Counted from the stretch's first letter, positions 8,182 to 16,775 are shown. The stretch is DNA of 64,000 nucleotides from an uncultured Acetatifactor sp. (GCA_910585015.1 CAJUCT010000004.1:1-64000); one strand, 5' to 3'. Notes: generated by a model not told the origin, from the sequence alone. Translations and numbers: made by a program.

Positions 8182-9318
8182 ATGGATGAGCAGAAGATTG
8201 TGATTGTGGAGGAAGAGGTAAACAAGACCGGTATGGAGAGACAGAAGATTTTGATCGTGGACGACGAAGAAGTGAACCGGGCTATACTGGAGAACCTGTT
8301 CCAAGATGAATATGCCATTGTTCAGGCGGCCAACGGTCAGGAAGCCATAGAGCAGATCGAGGCGAACAAGGATCTGACATTGGTACTGTTGGATATTGTC
8401 ATGCCCCAGATGGATGGATTTGGCGTACTGGAATACATGAAGTCCAAGGATATGATTCAGCATCTCCCCGTGATACTGATCACCAGCGAGACTGTCAGGA
8501 ACAGTGAGGACAGAGCCTATGCCTATGGCATTGCGGATGTGATACATAAGCCCTTCTACCCGGATATTGTGAAGCGCAGGGCAAACAATATTGTGGAACT
8601 CTATCAAAATAAGCACAATATGGAGGTGCGCCTGAAGGAGCAGGAACTGGAGATTCTCGCACATCAGAAAAGGATTCAGGACAACAACGAGTTTATGATT
8701 GATGCGCTCAGTTCCGTGGTGGAGTTCAGAAGTTCGGAGACGGGAGAACATATTCGCCGCATTAAGTATTTCACCAGGATACTTTTGAAGTACATGGAAA
8801 AGTATTTCCCCAAATACGGACTTACCAAATCACAGATAGACGCTATTGCCAGAGCTTCTGCACTGCATGATATCGGCAAGATCGGCATCTCGGACGCGAT
8901 CCTTTTAAAGCCTGCGCGTCTGACGCCGGAAGAGTATGATGTGATTAAGACCCACCCCATCATTGGCTGTGAGATTTTGGAGAAGTTCCGCAAGACACAG
9001 ACGGATGAATTTTACCGCTACTGCTATGAGATCTGCCGCTGGCACCATGAGAGGTGGGACGGAAACGGATATCCTGATCATCTGGTGGGAGATCAGATTC
9101 CCATCAGCGCACAGATTGTATCCGTTGTGGATGTGTATGACGCGTTGGTAAGCGAGAGAGTTTACAAGGGCGTATATGGCAATTCCTTGGCGTACCAGAT
9201 GATTCTTGGCGGAGAGTGCGGGCAGTTCTCTCCGGATGTGCTGGAATGCTTCCAGCTTGCCAAGGAAGACTTCTTCAACATTGTTGAAGTGATCAAGATG
9301 TTTGATTTTTCTAATTAA
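8182..9318 (+). CDS. REC-HD-GYP response regulator (putative cyclic di-GMP phosphodiesterase)
   Basis: A 378-residue RpfG-like protein. The receiver domain starts at about residue 18 (KILIVDDEE), with the phospho-acceptor Asp in LVLLDIVMPQMDG and the conserved Lys in HKPFYP. A helical linker joins it to an HD-GYP domain with HD at 229-230 (ALHDIGKIGIS), THPIIG and WHHERWDGNGYPDH. All expected metal ligands appear intact, so it is likely an active phosphodiesterase for cyclic di-GMP controlled by phosphorylation. ATG 8182 follows AGAAGG; an internal ATG at 8233 directly before the receiver is the alternative start. It is probably phosphorylated by the PAS kinase or CheA encoded downstream. Confidence 0.92.
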   Translation: MDEQKIVIVEEEVNKTGMERQKILIVDDEEVNRAILENLFQDEYAIVQAANGQEAIEQIEANKDLTLVLLDIVMPQMDGFGVLEYMKSKDMIQHLPVILITSETVRNSEDRAYAYGIADVIHKPFYPDIVKRRANNIVELYQNKHNMEVRLKEQELEILAHQKRIQDNNEFMIDALSSVVEFRSSETGEHIRRIKYFTRILLKYMEKYFPKYGLTKSQIDAIARASALHDIGKIGISDAILLKPARLTPEEYDVIKTHPIIGCEILEKFRKTQTDEFYRYCYEICRWHHERWDGNGYPDHLVGDQIPISAQIVSVVDVYDALVSERVYKGVYGNSLAYQMILGGECGQFSPDVLECFQLAKEDFFNIVEVIKMFDFSN

Positions 9319-9331
9319 GGTATCCATACAT

Positions 9332-9370
9332 AAAAACAGCGGAACCACGTTGCGGGGTTCGTTGTTTTTT
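9332..9370 (+). terminator. Rho-independent terminator after the REC-HD-GYP gene
   Basis: A stem AACAGCGGAACC pairs, with a few G-T pairs, with GGTTCGTTGTT across an eight-to-ten-base loop. It is followed by a T run ending near 9370 and lies 14 bases after the stop codon. Confidence 0.75.
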
Positions 9371-9385
9371 GTGGTAAATTGTGTT

Positions 9386-9460
9386 ATGCATGTAGAGGAA
9401 AGTTTGGAAGTAAAACTTCCAAATACGCATTAACGCAATATCGCAGGCACGGCCTGCGAT
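9386..9460. repeat. Double-hairpin repeat, tandem unit 1
   Basis: A 75-base unit. After ATGCATGTAGAGGAAAG comes hairpin A, with a 9-base stem (TTTGGAAGT at 9403-9411 pairing with ACTTCCAAA at 9415-9423). A spacer TACGCATTAACGCA is followed by hairpin B, whose perfect 11-base stem (9438-9448 with 9452-9462, TATCGCAG/CTGCGATA core) extends two bases into the next unit. The unit is followed directly by a second copy. Confidence 0.8.
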
Positions 9461-9536
9461 ATGCAGGGAAGAAGTAAGTTTGGATGTTACACATCTAAAT
9501 ACGCATCAACGCAGTATCGCAGGCTCAGCCAGCGAT
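9461..9536. repeat. Double-hairpin repeat, tandem unit 2
   Basis: The second, diverged copy of the preceding 75-base unit has the same order: ATGCAGGGAAGAAG, hairpin A (TTTGGATGT / ACATCTAAA), TACGCATCAACGCA, hairpin B (TATCGCAGGCT / AGCCAGCGATA). In hairpin A the loop and stem bases differ from unit 1, but pairing is mostly kept by paired changes. A partial third left end, ATGCATGTAGAGGAAAG, follows at 9537 and acts as ribosome binding site for the kinase gene at 9559. Confidence 0.8.
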
Positions 9537-9558
9537 ATGCATGTAGAGGAAAGTTTTT

Positions 9559-10983
9559 ATGTGTCAACAAAGTATGGAGATGCTTCCTTTTGAAAATGTA
9601 TTGGAGATAATTCTGGCATTTGATAAAGAAGGAATGATTGTATATGGCAATGCCGCGGCGAGAGAGAAGCTGGGATACGACCAGGGGCTGGAAGGTCTTT
9701 TTGTGGGCGCTGTATTCCCGGGGGCATTTCAGAAGGATGGCGGCGGTTGGAAGGCAGTTTACCCATTCGGTATGAAAACCCACAGAACAACGGCTTATCG
9801 CAAAAATCAGACCTGTTTTCCCACAGATATGAGAGTTCTGGTGCAGGAACAGAGCGATGACTATCTCTGTATGGCCAACGATGTGCTGGAAAAAGAATTT
9901 CTGAGCCATGAGTTGGAGCAGGTGAAGCAGGAGGCCCAGGATGCCATGCGGGTCAAGTCGGAGTTTGTGGCCAATGTGACCCATGAACTGCGTACACCGG
10001 TGAATGGGATCTCGGGACAGGTCAGGGAGTTGTTACCGCTGGAGACAGAGAAAGAGAAGCTCCGCAAGCTGCAGTTGATAGAGCGCTGCTGCGGGGAGAT
10101 GAATAAGATTATCAACAATATTTTGGATTTTTCCAAGTTGGAGGCGGGGAAGTTTCAGCTGGAAGAGGCCCGGTTCTCCATTCGCAACACGATAGATTAT
10201 GTGATGGCCAGCCATAAGGGACGTATAACGGAGAAGGGATTGGATTTCTTTGTTACGGTTTCCCCCGGGGTGCCGGAGTATGTGGTGGGAGATGAACTGC
10301 GGATCGTGCAGGTGCTGAACAATCTGCTGTCCAATGCGCAGAAGTTTACCAGCGTGGGAAAGATTACGCTGGAGGTTATCAAGACGGCACAGACCAAGGA
10401 CTCCCAAGAACTCTTTTTCCTGGTTTGTGACACAGGGATCGGGATTGATCCCAAAGATCAGGAGAAACTGTTTCAAAGTTTTTCTCAGGTTGACGCTTCC
10501 ACCTCCCGCAAATATGGCGGAACCGGGTTGGGACTTTCCATCTGTCGGCAGCTGGTGGAACTCATGGACGGCAGCATTAACGTGGAGAGCGCAAAGGGGA
10601 AGGGAACCACGTTCTCCTTTTCCGTATGGGTGGGAAGAGATCCGGAGACAGAGGAAGAGGAAGATAACTCTGTGCAGCCCAGGCCCATGATATCCTTTGG
10701 GGGCAGCGCCCCGCAGGAGGAGCAGGATGCTTCCCGTTATGGGACGGCTTCCAACCATGAGGCGCTGGAGAAGAATCTGTCAAAGCTAATTCTCTCTGTG
10801 GAGATGGAAAATTGGGAGAAGGCGGAGATGTTTATGGAAACCATCAGGCAACTCACCGCGGACGCTCCTCAGGAGGTAAGTCGGGCTGTTCTGCGGCTTA
10901 AGATGGCTATCCAGAAGGAGAACTATGATAAGATTTCCACAGGATTGGAAACCTTGAAGGCTCTGATAGATGAGGAACCCTGA
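9559..10983 (+). CDS. Soluble PAS-domain sensor histidine kinase
   Basis: A 474-residue cytoplasmic kinase with no membrane helix. An N-terminal PAS-like domain (about residues 8-115, AFDKEGMIVYGNAAARE) precedes a HisKA dimerisation domain with His142 in NVTHELRTPVNG. An HATPase domain follows with N box NNLLSNAQKFTS, G1 VCDTGIGID, F box LFQSFSQVD and G2 GGTGLGLSI. About 90 C-terminal residues after the ATPase domain (NHEALEKNLSKLIL onward) look helical and may bind another protein. It sits between two REC-HD-GYP genes, so it is the likely donor for one or both. Its ribosome binding site AGAGGAAAG lies in the third left end of the tandem double-hairpin repeat. Confidence 0.9.
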   Translation: MCQQSMEMLPFENVLEIILAFDKEGMIVYGNAAAREKLGYDQGLEGLFVGAVFPGAFQKDGGGWKAVYPFGMKTHRTTAYRKNQTCFPTDMRVLVQEQSDDYLCMANDVLEKEFLSHELEQVKQEAQDAMRVKSEFVANVTHELRTPVNGISGQVRELLPLETEKEKLRKLQLIERCCGEMNKIINNILDFSKLEAGKFQLEEARFSIRNTIDYVMASHKGRITEKGLDFFVTVSPGVPEYVVGDELRIVQVLNNLLSNAQKFTSVGKITLEVIKTAQTKDSQELFFLVCDTGIGIDPKDQEKLFQSFSQVDASTSRKYGGTGLGLSICRQLVELMDGSINVESAKGKGTTFSFSVWVGRDPETEEEEDNSVQPRPMISFGGSAPQEEQDASRYGTASNHEALEKNLSKLILSVEMENWEKAEMFMETIRQLTADAPQEVSRAVLRLKMAIQKENYDKISTGLETLKALIDEEP

Positions 10984-10995
10984 ACAGATTCAGAT

Positions 10996-11068
10996 AGATA
11001 GTCGTTTCTGGCAGAAGCCGCATCCGCCATGTTTTCGGTTATGCGAAGGCGGGCAGAAACGATTATCT
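10996..11068. repeat. Large inverted repeat downstream of the histidine kinase gene
   Basis: Arms AGATAGTCGTTTCTG (10996-11010) and CAGAAACGATTATCT (11054-11068) pair over 15 bases with one G-T pair, and the inner part can pair further (GCCGCAT with ATGCGAAGGC). It lacks a T run, so it is not a classical terminator. RNA processing or attenuation between the kinase and HD-GYP genes is possible. Confidence 0.65.
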
Positions 11069-11078
11069 GTTTGAAACG

Positions 11079-11118
11079 TTCCGCATGGGCTGCTCTGTGA
11101 AAAGCAGCTCATGCGGAA
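11079..11118. repeat. 16-base stem-loop just upstream of the REC-HD-GYP-like gene
   Basis: TTCCGCATGGGCTGCT (11079-11094) pairs with AGCAGCTCATGCGGAA (11103-11118), 15 of 16 positions, with an eight-base loop. The ribosome binding site AAAGGGAG begins 12 bases after the stem, and the GTG start is at 11145. It may stabilise the downstream message or regulate its translation. Confidence 0.7.
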
Positions 11119-11144
11119 CTGAGAATAGAGAAAGGGAGCGGAAT

Positions 11145-12206
11145 GTGAAAGATCGTGCAAGAGGTGTTGTTTTAATTGTAGATGATGTGGAAACCAACAG
11201 GGTGATCCTTGGCGAGATCATAGGGGATATGGGATGTAAGGCCGTGCTGGCGGAGAATGGCCTGCAGGCCCTGGAGCAGGTTCGGGAGGAAATGCCAAAC
11301 CTGGTACTGACGGATATCTCCATGCCGGAGATGGACGGCTACGAACTGTGCAGGGTGCTGAAAGCCAATGTGGAGACCAAAAGCATTCCTGTTATCTTTA
11401 TCTCCGCCTTTGATAACCCCAAGGACATCGTAAAGGGTTTTGATTTGGGGGGCGGGGATTATATTACCAAGCCTTTCATCCCGGAACTGGTGCAGGCCAG
11501 GGTCAATGTCCATTTGAAACTGTATGAGGCCGCCAAGGAGATCAAGGAGGCCAACCGACGGTTACAGACCTCCGTCAACGAGCAGCTGCGGCAGATGGAG
11601 GAAGAGCGGAAAAATGTGCTGTATGCGCTGGCCGGCGTGGCGGCGGAAAATTCTTCACATGCCGGCGACTACATAGAGCGGATGCGTTACAACTGCCGTA
11701 TTCTGGCTCAGAGTATGCAGCTGTCACCACTATTTGAAGACCAGATATCGGACAGCTTTGTGGAGACCATAGAGTTTGCGGCGCCATTGTGCGATATTGG
11801 CAATATAGGCATACCCAAAGAGATCCTGCAGAAGCAGTCGGCGTTAAGCGAGGAAGAACGGGAGCAAATGAAGAGCCATACCCGGATCGGAACCAAGCTT
11901 CTTGAGGATTTAAAAGTTACTAAGGATTACAACGATTTCATACAGATTTCAGCGGATATCACTCATTTCCACCACGAGAATTGGGATGGAAGCGGTTATC
12001 CCGAGGGCAAAAAGGGGAATGAGATACCACTGGCTGCGCAGATTGTCGCCATGTCAAGTATATTTTGCGCACTGACGGAGGAGAGAAGTTACCGTCAGGG
12101 TTACGACAGGGAGAAGGCACTGGAGATTATGCAGCGAGAGGCTGAACGGAAATTCAACCCCCACATTTTCGGCATATTCTGCAAAGTTGCCAGACAGCTG
12201 CGCTAG
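11145..12206 (+). CDS. REC domain with degenerate HD-GYP domain (probably catalytically inactive)
   Basis: A 353-residue paralogue of the REC-HD-GYP protein encoded at 8182. The receiver is intact (VVLIVDDVETNRV, LVLTDISMPEMDG, TKPF). In the HD-GYP part the catalytic HD motif reads PLCDIGNIGIP, so the metal-binding His is Cys (about residue 216) and the usual Lys after DIG is Asn. The FHHENWDGSGYPEG signature and SHTRIG are kept. Losing the HD His normally abolishes phosphodiesterase activity, so it may bind cyclic di-GMP or a partner instead. GTG 11145 after AAAGGGAG is the preferred start, because an upstream in-frame ATG lies inside a hairpin arm. Confidence 0.85.
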   Translation: MKDRARGVVLIVDDVETNRVILGEIIGDMGCKAVLAENGLQALEQVREEMPNLVLTDISMPEMDGYELCRVLKANVETKSIPVIFISAFDNPKDIVKGFDLGGGDYITKPFIPELVQARVNVHLKLYEAAKEIKEANRRLQTSVNEQLRQMEEERKNVLYALAGVAAENSSHAGDYIERMRYNCRILAQSMQLSPLFEDQISDSFVETIEFAAPLCDIGNIGIPKEILQKQSALSEEEREQMKSHTRIGTKLLEDLKVTKDYNDFIQISADITHFHHENWDGSGYPEGKKGNEIPLAAQIVAMSSIFCALTEERSYRQGYDREKALEIMQREAERKFNPHIFGIFCKVARQLR

Positions 12207-12273
12207 AGTGGACGGCTCAGGGAAACAATTATTGTTTCAGAATATTGAGAAAATGCAATGGAGGAATGGTACT

Positions 12274-13080
12274 ATGATGACGGATGAGGAGTTTTTAAGG
12301 ATTGCGCGCTATATGAAACAGCGCTATGGTATTGACCTGAGCCAGAAGAAGGTCATTATGAATGGCAGACTTGAAAACCACATTAAGTCAGGGGGCTGGA
12401 ACAGTTTCAATGCTTTTATGAACGATATGGAAAAGGACAGTTCAGGGCAGCTGGAGAAGGCGTTAGTCAATCTGCTTACTACAAACCACACCTACTTTAT
12501 GAGGGAGTTTGAGCATTTTGAATTTTTTAAAAGCGTGGTTTTGCCGGAACTTAGGCAGAGAGAACAAAGCACACGGGATCTGCGGATCTGGTGCGGAGCG
12601 GCCTCCACTGGAGAGGAGCCCTATATGATTGCGATGACGATCAAGGACTTCTTTGGACTGGATGCTGCGGCCTGGGATACCAAGGTGCTGGCCACGGATA
12701 TATCCACCAAGGTGCTGCAGCAGGCGATTGCAGGCATATACACGGAGGAACAGCTGAAAAATATCCCGGACCAATGGAAGAGGCACTTCTTCAAGAAGAC
12801 GCCGGAGGGCGCTTTCCGGGTAAAGGACGAACTGAAGCAGGAGGTCATCTTCCGCCAGTTTAACCTGATGTCGCCTTTTCCTTTCAAGAAGAGAATGCAC
12901 ACTATCTTTTTGAGAAATGTTATGATATACTTTGATGAGAACACAAAGAATGAGTTGCTGCAAAAGGTGTACAATTTTCTGGAGCCGGGAGGTTATCTTT
13001 TCATCGGTATGACGGAAACCCTGGATCGGGCCCAGGTTCCTTTTGAGTTAGTGCAGCCATCAATATTTAGAAAAGCATAA
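12274..13080 (+). CDS. cheR: Chemotaxis protein methyltransferase CheR
   Basis: A 268-residue protein matching CheR, the S-adenosylmethionine-dependent methyltransferase that methylates glutamates of chemoreceptors. The N-terminal helical domain is followed by the methyltransferase fold with LLTTNHTYFMRE, the SAM-binding stretch IWCGAASTGEEPYMIAM, and VMIYFDENTKNELL and GYLFIGMTETLD near the end. The start is ATG 12274 (MMTDEEFL), nine bases after GGAGG; longer readings overlap the previous gene and add nothing conserved. It heads a contiguous cheR-cheB-regulator-cheA-cheW-mcp run. Confidence 0.93.
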   Translation: MMTDEEFLRIARYMKQRYGIDLSQKKVIMNGRLENHIKSGGWNSFNAFMNDMEKDSSGQLEKALVNLLTTNHTYFMREFEHFEFFKSVVLPELRQREQSTRDLRIWCGAASTGEEPYMIAMTIKDFFGLDAAAWDTKVLATDISTKVLQQAIAGIYTEEQLKNIPDQWKRHFFKKTPEGAFRVKDELKQEVIFRQFNLMSPFPFKKRMHTIFLRNVMIYFDENTKNELLQKVYNFLEPGGYLFIGMTETLDRAQVPFELVQPSIFRKA

Positions 13081-13095
13081 GGAGATAATGGATGT

Positions 13096-14130
13096 ATGCA
13101 GCCGATTAAAGTGTTGGTAGTTGAAGATTCCATGGTGTTCCGGGAATTACTAGTACAAAATCTCAACCGGGATCCGGCAATCCAAGTGGTAGCCACCGCA
13201 AGAGATCCATATGAGGCCAGGGATGCCATTATCGCACACAAGCCGGATGTCATGACCCTGGATGTGGAGCTGCCGCGTATGAACGGTATTGAGTTCCTGC
13301 GCAAGCTGATGCCCCAGTACCCTCTTCCGGTGGTGGTAATCAGTTCTCTGAGCGACAAGGTGTTTGACGCGCTGAACGCGGGAGCCGTGGATTTCGTGGC
13401 AAAGCCCGCGGTGACGGCCAGAGAGCAGCTGGAGGCGTTTATTAAAAATGAACTGCTGGTGAAAATCAAGATTGCCTCCACGGCCAACATCAGCCAAATC
13501 AAGCAGAAGGCTATGCATCAGATGGAACAGTCTTCGGTACTTACTTCCAGGGGCAGCGATCTGGTAGTGGCTATAGGCGCATCCACTGGCGGTACGGAAG
13601 CTATTTTTTCGGTGGTGCAGAATTTTGGAACAGATATTCCGGGTGTCGTGATTGTGCAGCACATGCCGCCGGGATTCACCAGTATGTATGCCAAAAGACT
13701 GGATAACCAGTGTCGGGTGATTGTCAAGGAAGCGGAGACGGGGGATCAGGTAAAGCCTGGACATGTGCTGATTGCCCCAGGCGGTGACAGACATATGCGT
13801 CTGGTTAAGGTAAACGGCGTCTACCAGGTGGAGTGCAAGGCAGGTCCAAAAGTAAACGGGCATTGTCCCTCCGTGGATGTGCTGTTTGACTCCGTGGCTA
13901 AAGTGGCGGGGCCCAAGGCGCTGGGTATCATTCTGACAGGCATGGGCGGCGACGGCGCCAAAGGCTTGCTGGAGATGCGCAGGGCGGGGGCCAGAACCAT
14001 TGGCCAGGATGAATCCACCTGTGTGGTCTATGGTATGCCCAAGGTAGCTTACGACCTGGGAGCCGTTGAATATCAGGAGAAACTTCAGGATGTCGCCAAG
14101 AGAGCCTATGCGGTGCTGGACAGGATGTAG
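13096..14130 (+). CDS. cheB: Chemotaxis response regulator protein-glutamate methylesterase CheB
   Basis: A 344-residue CheB. The receiver domain (about 1-125) carries the phospho-acceptor Asp in VMTLDVELPRMNG. The C-terminal methylesterase domain has the catalytic triad Ser163 (GASTGG), His189 (VQHMPPGF) and Asp286 (GMGGDGAKG), with numbering nearly the same as in enteric CheB. It removes methyl groups from, or deamidates, receptor glutamines and glutamates, opposing CheR encoded 15 bases upstream. AAGGAGAT precedes the ATG. Confidence 0.95.
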   Translation: MQPIKVLVVEDSMVFRELLVQNLNRDPAIQVVATARDPYEARDAIIAHKPDVMTLDVELPRMNGIEFLRKLMPQYPLPVVVISSLSDKVFDALNAGAVDFVAKPAVTAREQLEAFIKNELLVKIKIASTANISQIKQKAMHQMEQSSVLTSRGSDLVVAIGASTGGTEAIFSVVQNFGTDIPGVVIVQHMPPGFTSMYAKRLDNQCRVIVKEAETGDQVKPGHVLIAPGGDRHMRLVKVNGVYQVECKAGPKVNGHCPSVDVLFDSVAKVAGPKALGIILTGMGGDGAKGLLEMRRAGARTIGQDESTCVVYGMPKVAYDLGAVEYQEKLQDVAKRAYAVLDRM

Positions 14131-14136
14131 TATTGA

Positions 14137-14190
14137 ATACTGATTGGTGCAATATCGCAGATTGGTCTGCGATATGCGGGAAAGGGGTAA
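14137..14190. repeat. Half copy of the double-hairpin repeat (hairpin B) before the CheY-like gene
   Basis: ATATCGCAG (14152-14160) and CTGCGATAT (14167-14175) form a 9-base perfect stem with a six-base loop. They are followed by ATGCGGGAAAGGGG, which provides the ribosome binding site for the start at 14193. Stem core and right flank match the tandem repeat at 9386-9536; hairpin A is missing. Confidence 0.65.
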
Positions 14191-14192
14191 AT

Positions 14193-14585
14193 ATGAAGAT
14201 TTTATTAGCTGAAGACGATTTTGTCACAAGGAAATTCATGGTGAGTTTTCTGTCCAAATACGGTGAATGTGATGTCACTGTGGATGGTATGGAGGCTGTG
14301 GACGCGTTCATGATGGCGCTGGAGGACGGTGAACCCTACGATTTGGTTTGCCTGGATATTATGATGCCGGTCATGGACGGTTATCAGGCCCTGATGGGCA
14401 TCCGCAATCTGGAAAAGGACAGAGGGATTGCGGAGGATAAGAGGGCGAAAGTCATCATGACTACAGCGCTCAACGATGAGAAAAATGTAAAAATGGCTTT
14501 TGAACTGGGCTGCACAATATATTCGGGAAAGCCCATTGATAAAGAGAGATTTGAGCAGGCTATGAAAAAATTGGGTCTGATATAA
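14193..14585 (+). CDS. CheY-like single-domain response regulator
   Basis: A 130-residue stand-alone receiver. Acidic residues in LLAEDDFVTRK, the phospho-acceptor Asp in LVCLDIMMPVMDGY, Thr in MTTALND and Lys in YSGKPID give the full receiver set. It lies between cheB and cheA and so is the probable CheA output, in CheY position. It is not a typical flagellar CheY by neighbourhood, since no motor genes are present. ATG 14193 follows AAAGGGG; upstream in-frame ATG 14133 would place coding sequence over a hairpin. Confidence 0.85.
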   Translation: MKILLAEDDFVTRKFMVSFLSKYGECDVTVDGMEAVDAFMMALEDGEPYDLVCLDIMMPVMDGYQALMGIRNLEKDRGIAEDKRAKVIMTTALNDEKNVKMAFELGCTIYSGKPIDKERFEQAMKKLGLI

Positions 14586-14616
14586 TCTGATAAAAATTTA
14601 CAGGAAAGGAGAAAGT

Positions 14617-16752
14617 ATGGCTGAAGAATTTAACACAGAGGGAATGTTGGACATCTATCTGTTTGAGAACGAACAGCTTCTGGAGCAGTTGCAGGAAATG
14701 GTGCTGGAGCAGAAAGACGCTGAGTGTTTTGACCAAGACAGCATCAATGAGATATTCCGCACTATGCATACTATAAAAGGCTCATCGGGTATCATGATGT
14801 TTGATAACATCACTGCGATTTCTCACAAACTGGAAGACGTTTTCTTTTATCTGAGAGAGTCCCATCCCGAGCATGTGCCGCACTTAAAGCTGGTGGAGCA
14901 TGTGCTGGAAGTGGCAGATTTCATTACCGAGGAGATGGATAAAATCCGTAACGGGAACACGGCCGACGGAAACCCGGAAAGCATTATCAAGGAATTGGAT
15001 GCCTTTCTGGAGGCCATCAAGAAAGGTGTGGGGGAGGACGCACTGATGCCGGAGAACGTGCATGAAGAGCCCAAGCAGTTCTACATAGCTCCCGTTGCCA
15101 CTGACGCAAGTCGTTTCTACAAGGTGTACATTACATTTTCGCCGGAGACGGTAATGGCCAATGTGCACGCCTATAAGGTGGTCTACGCAATGAAAGAGAT
15201 TGCGGAGGATTTGCTGTATTCTCCGGAGGATATCATTTCTGATGAATCCAGCGGAGAGACTATCCTGAAGGAAGGCTTTAAGATTCTGCTTCAGGCCCAG
15301 TGTACGGAAACGGAAATCAGAGACCTGATAGGCGTTGGCTACGATATCGAGAAAGTAGATGTCTATGAATGCAAGGCAGAGGAGTTTTTGCTGGGCTTTG
15401 ACTTCGGAAACCAGCCGCCTCATATCGATTTGGAATCCAGCGTGGAGGCCATTGAGGCCAAAGCGGAGAAGAATTCTGAGAAGAAAGCGGCAGACAAGAC
15501 GCAGATGGCGCCTGGTGACTTCGTCATTCAGACCAAGGAACCCGGTCGTCCCAAGAAACTGGCAAAGGATAAGCAGAAGGGAGCCAAGGACGCATTCATC
15601 AGCGTTAATGTGTCTAAGATGGATCAGTTGATGGATCTGATTGGTGAGTTGGTAATCGCGGAGTCCGTAGTGCTGCAGAATCCTGACTTGAAAGTGCCGG
15701 GACTGAACCTTTCCAATTTCAATAAAGCGGCGGGGCAGATGTCCAAGATCTCCACGGATCTGCAGAATGTGATCATGTCCATGAGAATGATGCCTCTGAC
15801 CAACCTATTCCAGAAGATGAACCGAATTGTCTTTGATGTCTCCCGCAAACTGGGCAAGGACATTGACTTTGAGATGATCGGCGAGCACACTGAGGTGGAT
15901 AAGAACATCATTGAAAATATCTCGGATCCTCTGATGCATCTGGTGCGTAACGCGGTGGATCATGGCATTGAGACCAACCAGGAGCGCAAGGAGAGCGGCA
16001 AGACCGATAGAGCGAAGGTAACTCTTTCCGCCAAGACGGAAGCCGGCAAAGTGTGGATCAGCGTTGTGGACAACGGAAAGGGCCTGGACAGGGCAAAAAT
16101 ACTGGCAAAAGCCAGAAAGCAGGGGCTCTTGGAAGATGGCAGGCTGGACAGCGAGTACACGGACAAAGAAGTATTCAAGTTCATCACATTACCCGGGTTC
16201 TCCACCAACGAGCAGGTTACGGAGTACTCCGGACGAGGCGTGGGCATGGATGTGGTGGTGCAGAATATCCAGACTATCGGCGGCGCATTGGAGATTGAGA
16301 GTGAGGCCGGTCTGGGAACTACCATGACTCTAAAGATTCCTCTCACTTTGGCGATTATCGACGGAATAGTGATGGAGGCCGGAACTTCCTCCTTCGTCGT
16401 GGAGACCGGTGTTGTCAAGCAGTTTGTCAGCGTCAGGGAGAATATGATGATCCATGAGCCCAACGGCGATGAGTATATTATGATCCGGGGAGAGTGTTAT
16501 CCGGTACTTCGGCTGGGTGAATGGTATGGCTTGAAGGATTACCGCAAGTCGGTGGAAGACGGCATGATGCTGATTTTTGAGGTGGAAGGGAAAGCCATAT
16601 GTCTCTTTGTGGACAAATTGATAGGCGAGCAGGAGATTGTGGTAAAGCCCATTCCTTCTTATATCAAGAAAGTAAAAGGTCTGTCCGGCTGTACGCAATT
16701 GGGAGATGGCAGCATTGCGCTGATACTTGATCCGGTAGGATTGATAGAATAA
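14617..16752 (+). CDS. cheA: Chemotaxis histidine kinase CheA
   Basis: A 711-residue CheA. The P1 HPt domain has phospho-His51 in FRTMHTIKGSSG. A less conserved region (about 150-290) stands where the CheY/CheB-binding P2 domain sits. The P3 dimerisation helices follow, from DAFISVNVSKMDQLMDLIGELVI. The P4 ATPase domain has DPLMHLVRNAVDHGIE, VVDNGKGLD and GRGVGMDVV. The C-terminal P5 CheW-like domain ends in GDGSIALILDPVGLIE. It autophosphorylates on P1 under receptor control and passes phosphate to CheB and the CheY-like protein. GGAAAGGAG precedes ATG 14617. Confidence 0.95.
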   Translation: MAEEFNTEGMLDIYLFENEQLLEQLQEMVLEQKDAECFDQDSINEIFRTMHTIKGSSGIMMFDNITAISHKLEDVFFYLRESHPEHVPHLKLVEHVLEVADFITEEMDKIRNGNTADGNPESIIKELDAFLEAIKKGVGEDALMPENVHEEPKQFYIAPVATDASRFYKVYITFSPETVMANVHAYKVVYAMKEIAEDLLYSPEDIISDESSGETILKEGFKILLQAQCTETEIRDLIGVGYDIEKVDVYECKAEEFLLGFDFGNQPPHIDLESSVEAIEAKAEKNSEKKAADKTQMAPGDFVIQTKEPGRPKKLAKDKQKGAKDAFISVNVSKMDQLMDLIGELVIAESVVLQNPDLKVPGLNLSNFNKAAGQMSKISTDLQNVIMSMRMMPLTNLFQKMNRIVFDVSRKLGKDIDFEMIGEHTEVDKNIIENISDPLMHLVRNAVDHGIETNQERKESGKTDRAKVTLSAKTEAGKVWISVVDNGKGLDRAKILAKARKQGLLEDGRLDSEYTDKEVFKFITLPGFSTNEQVTEYSGRGVGMDVVVQNIQTIGGALEIESEAGLGTTMTLKIPLTLAIIDGIVMEAGTSSFVVETGVVKQFVSVRENMMIHEPNGDEYIMIRGECYPVLRLGEWYGLKDYRKSVEDGMMLIFEVEGKAICLFVDKLIGEQEIVVKPIPSYIKKVKGLSGCTQLGDGSIALILDPVGLIE

Positions 16753-16775
16753 ACGCATGAAAAGGAGGTAGCTGC

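Noticed and set aside
9386..9558. Insertion sequence or integron site at the tandem repeats
   Set aside because: No transposase or integrase gene is nearby and no target-site duplication could be recognised; a small dispersed RNA or DNA repeat is the simpler reading.
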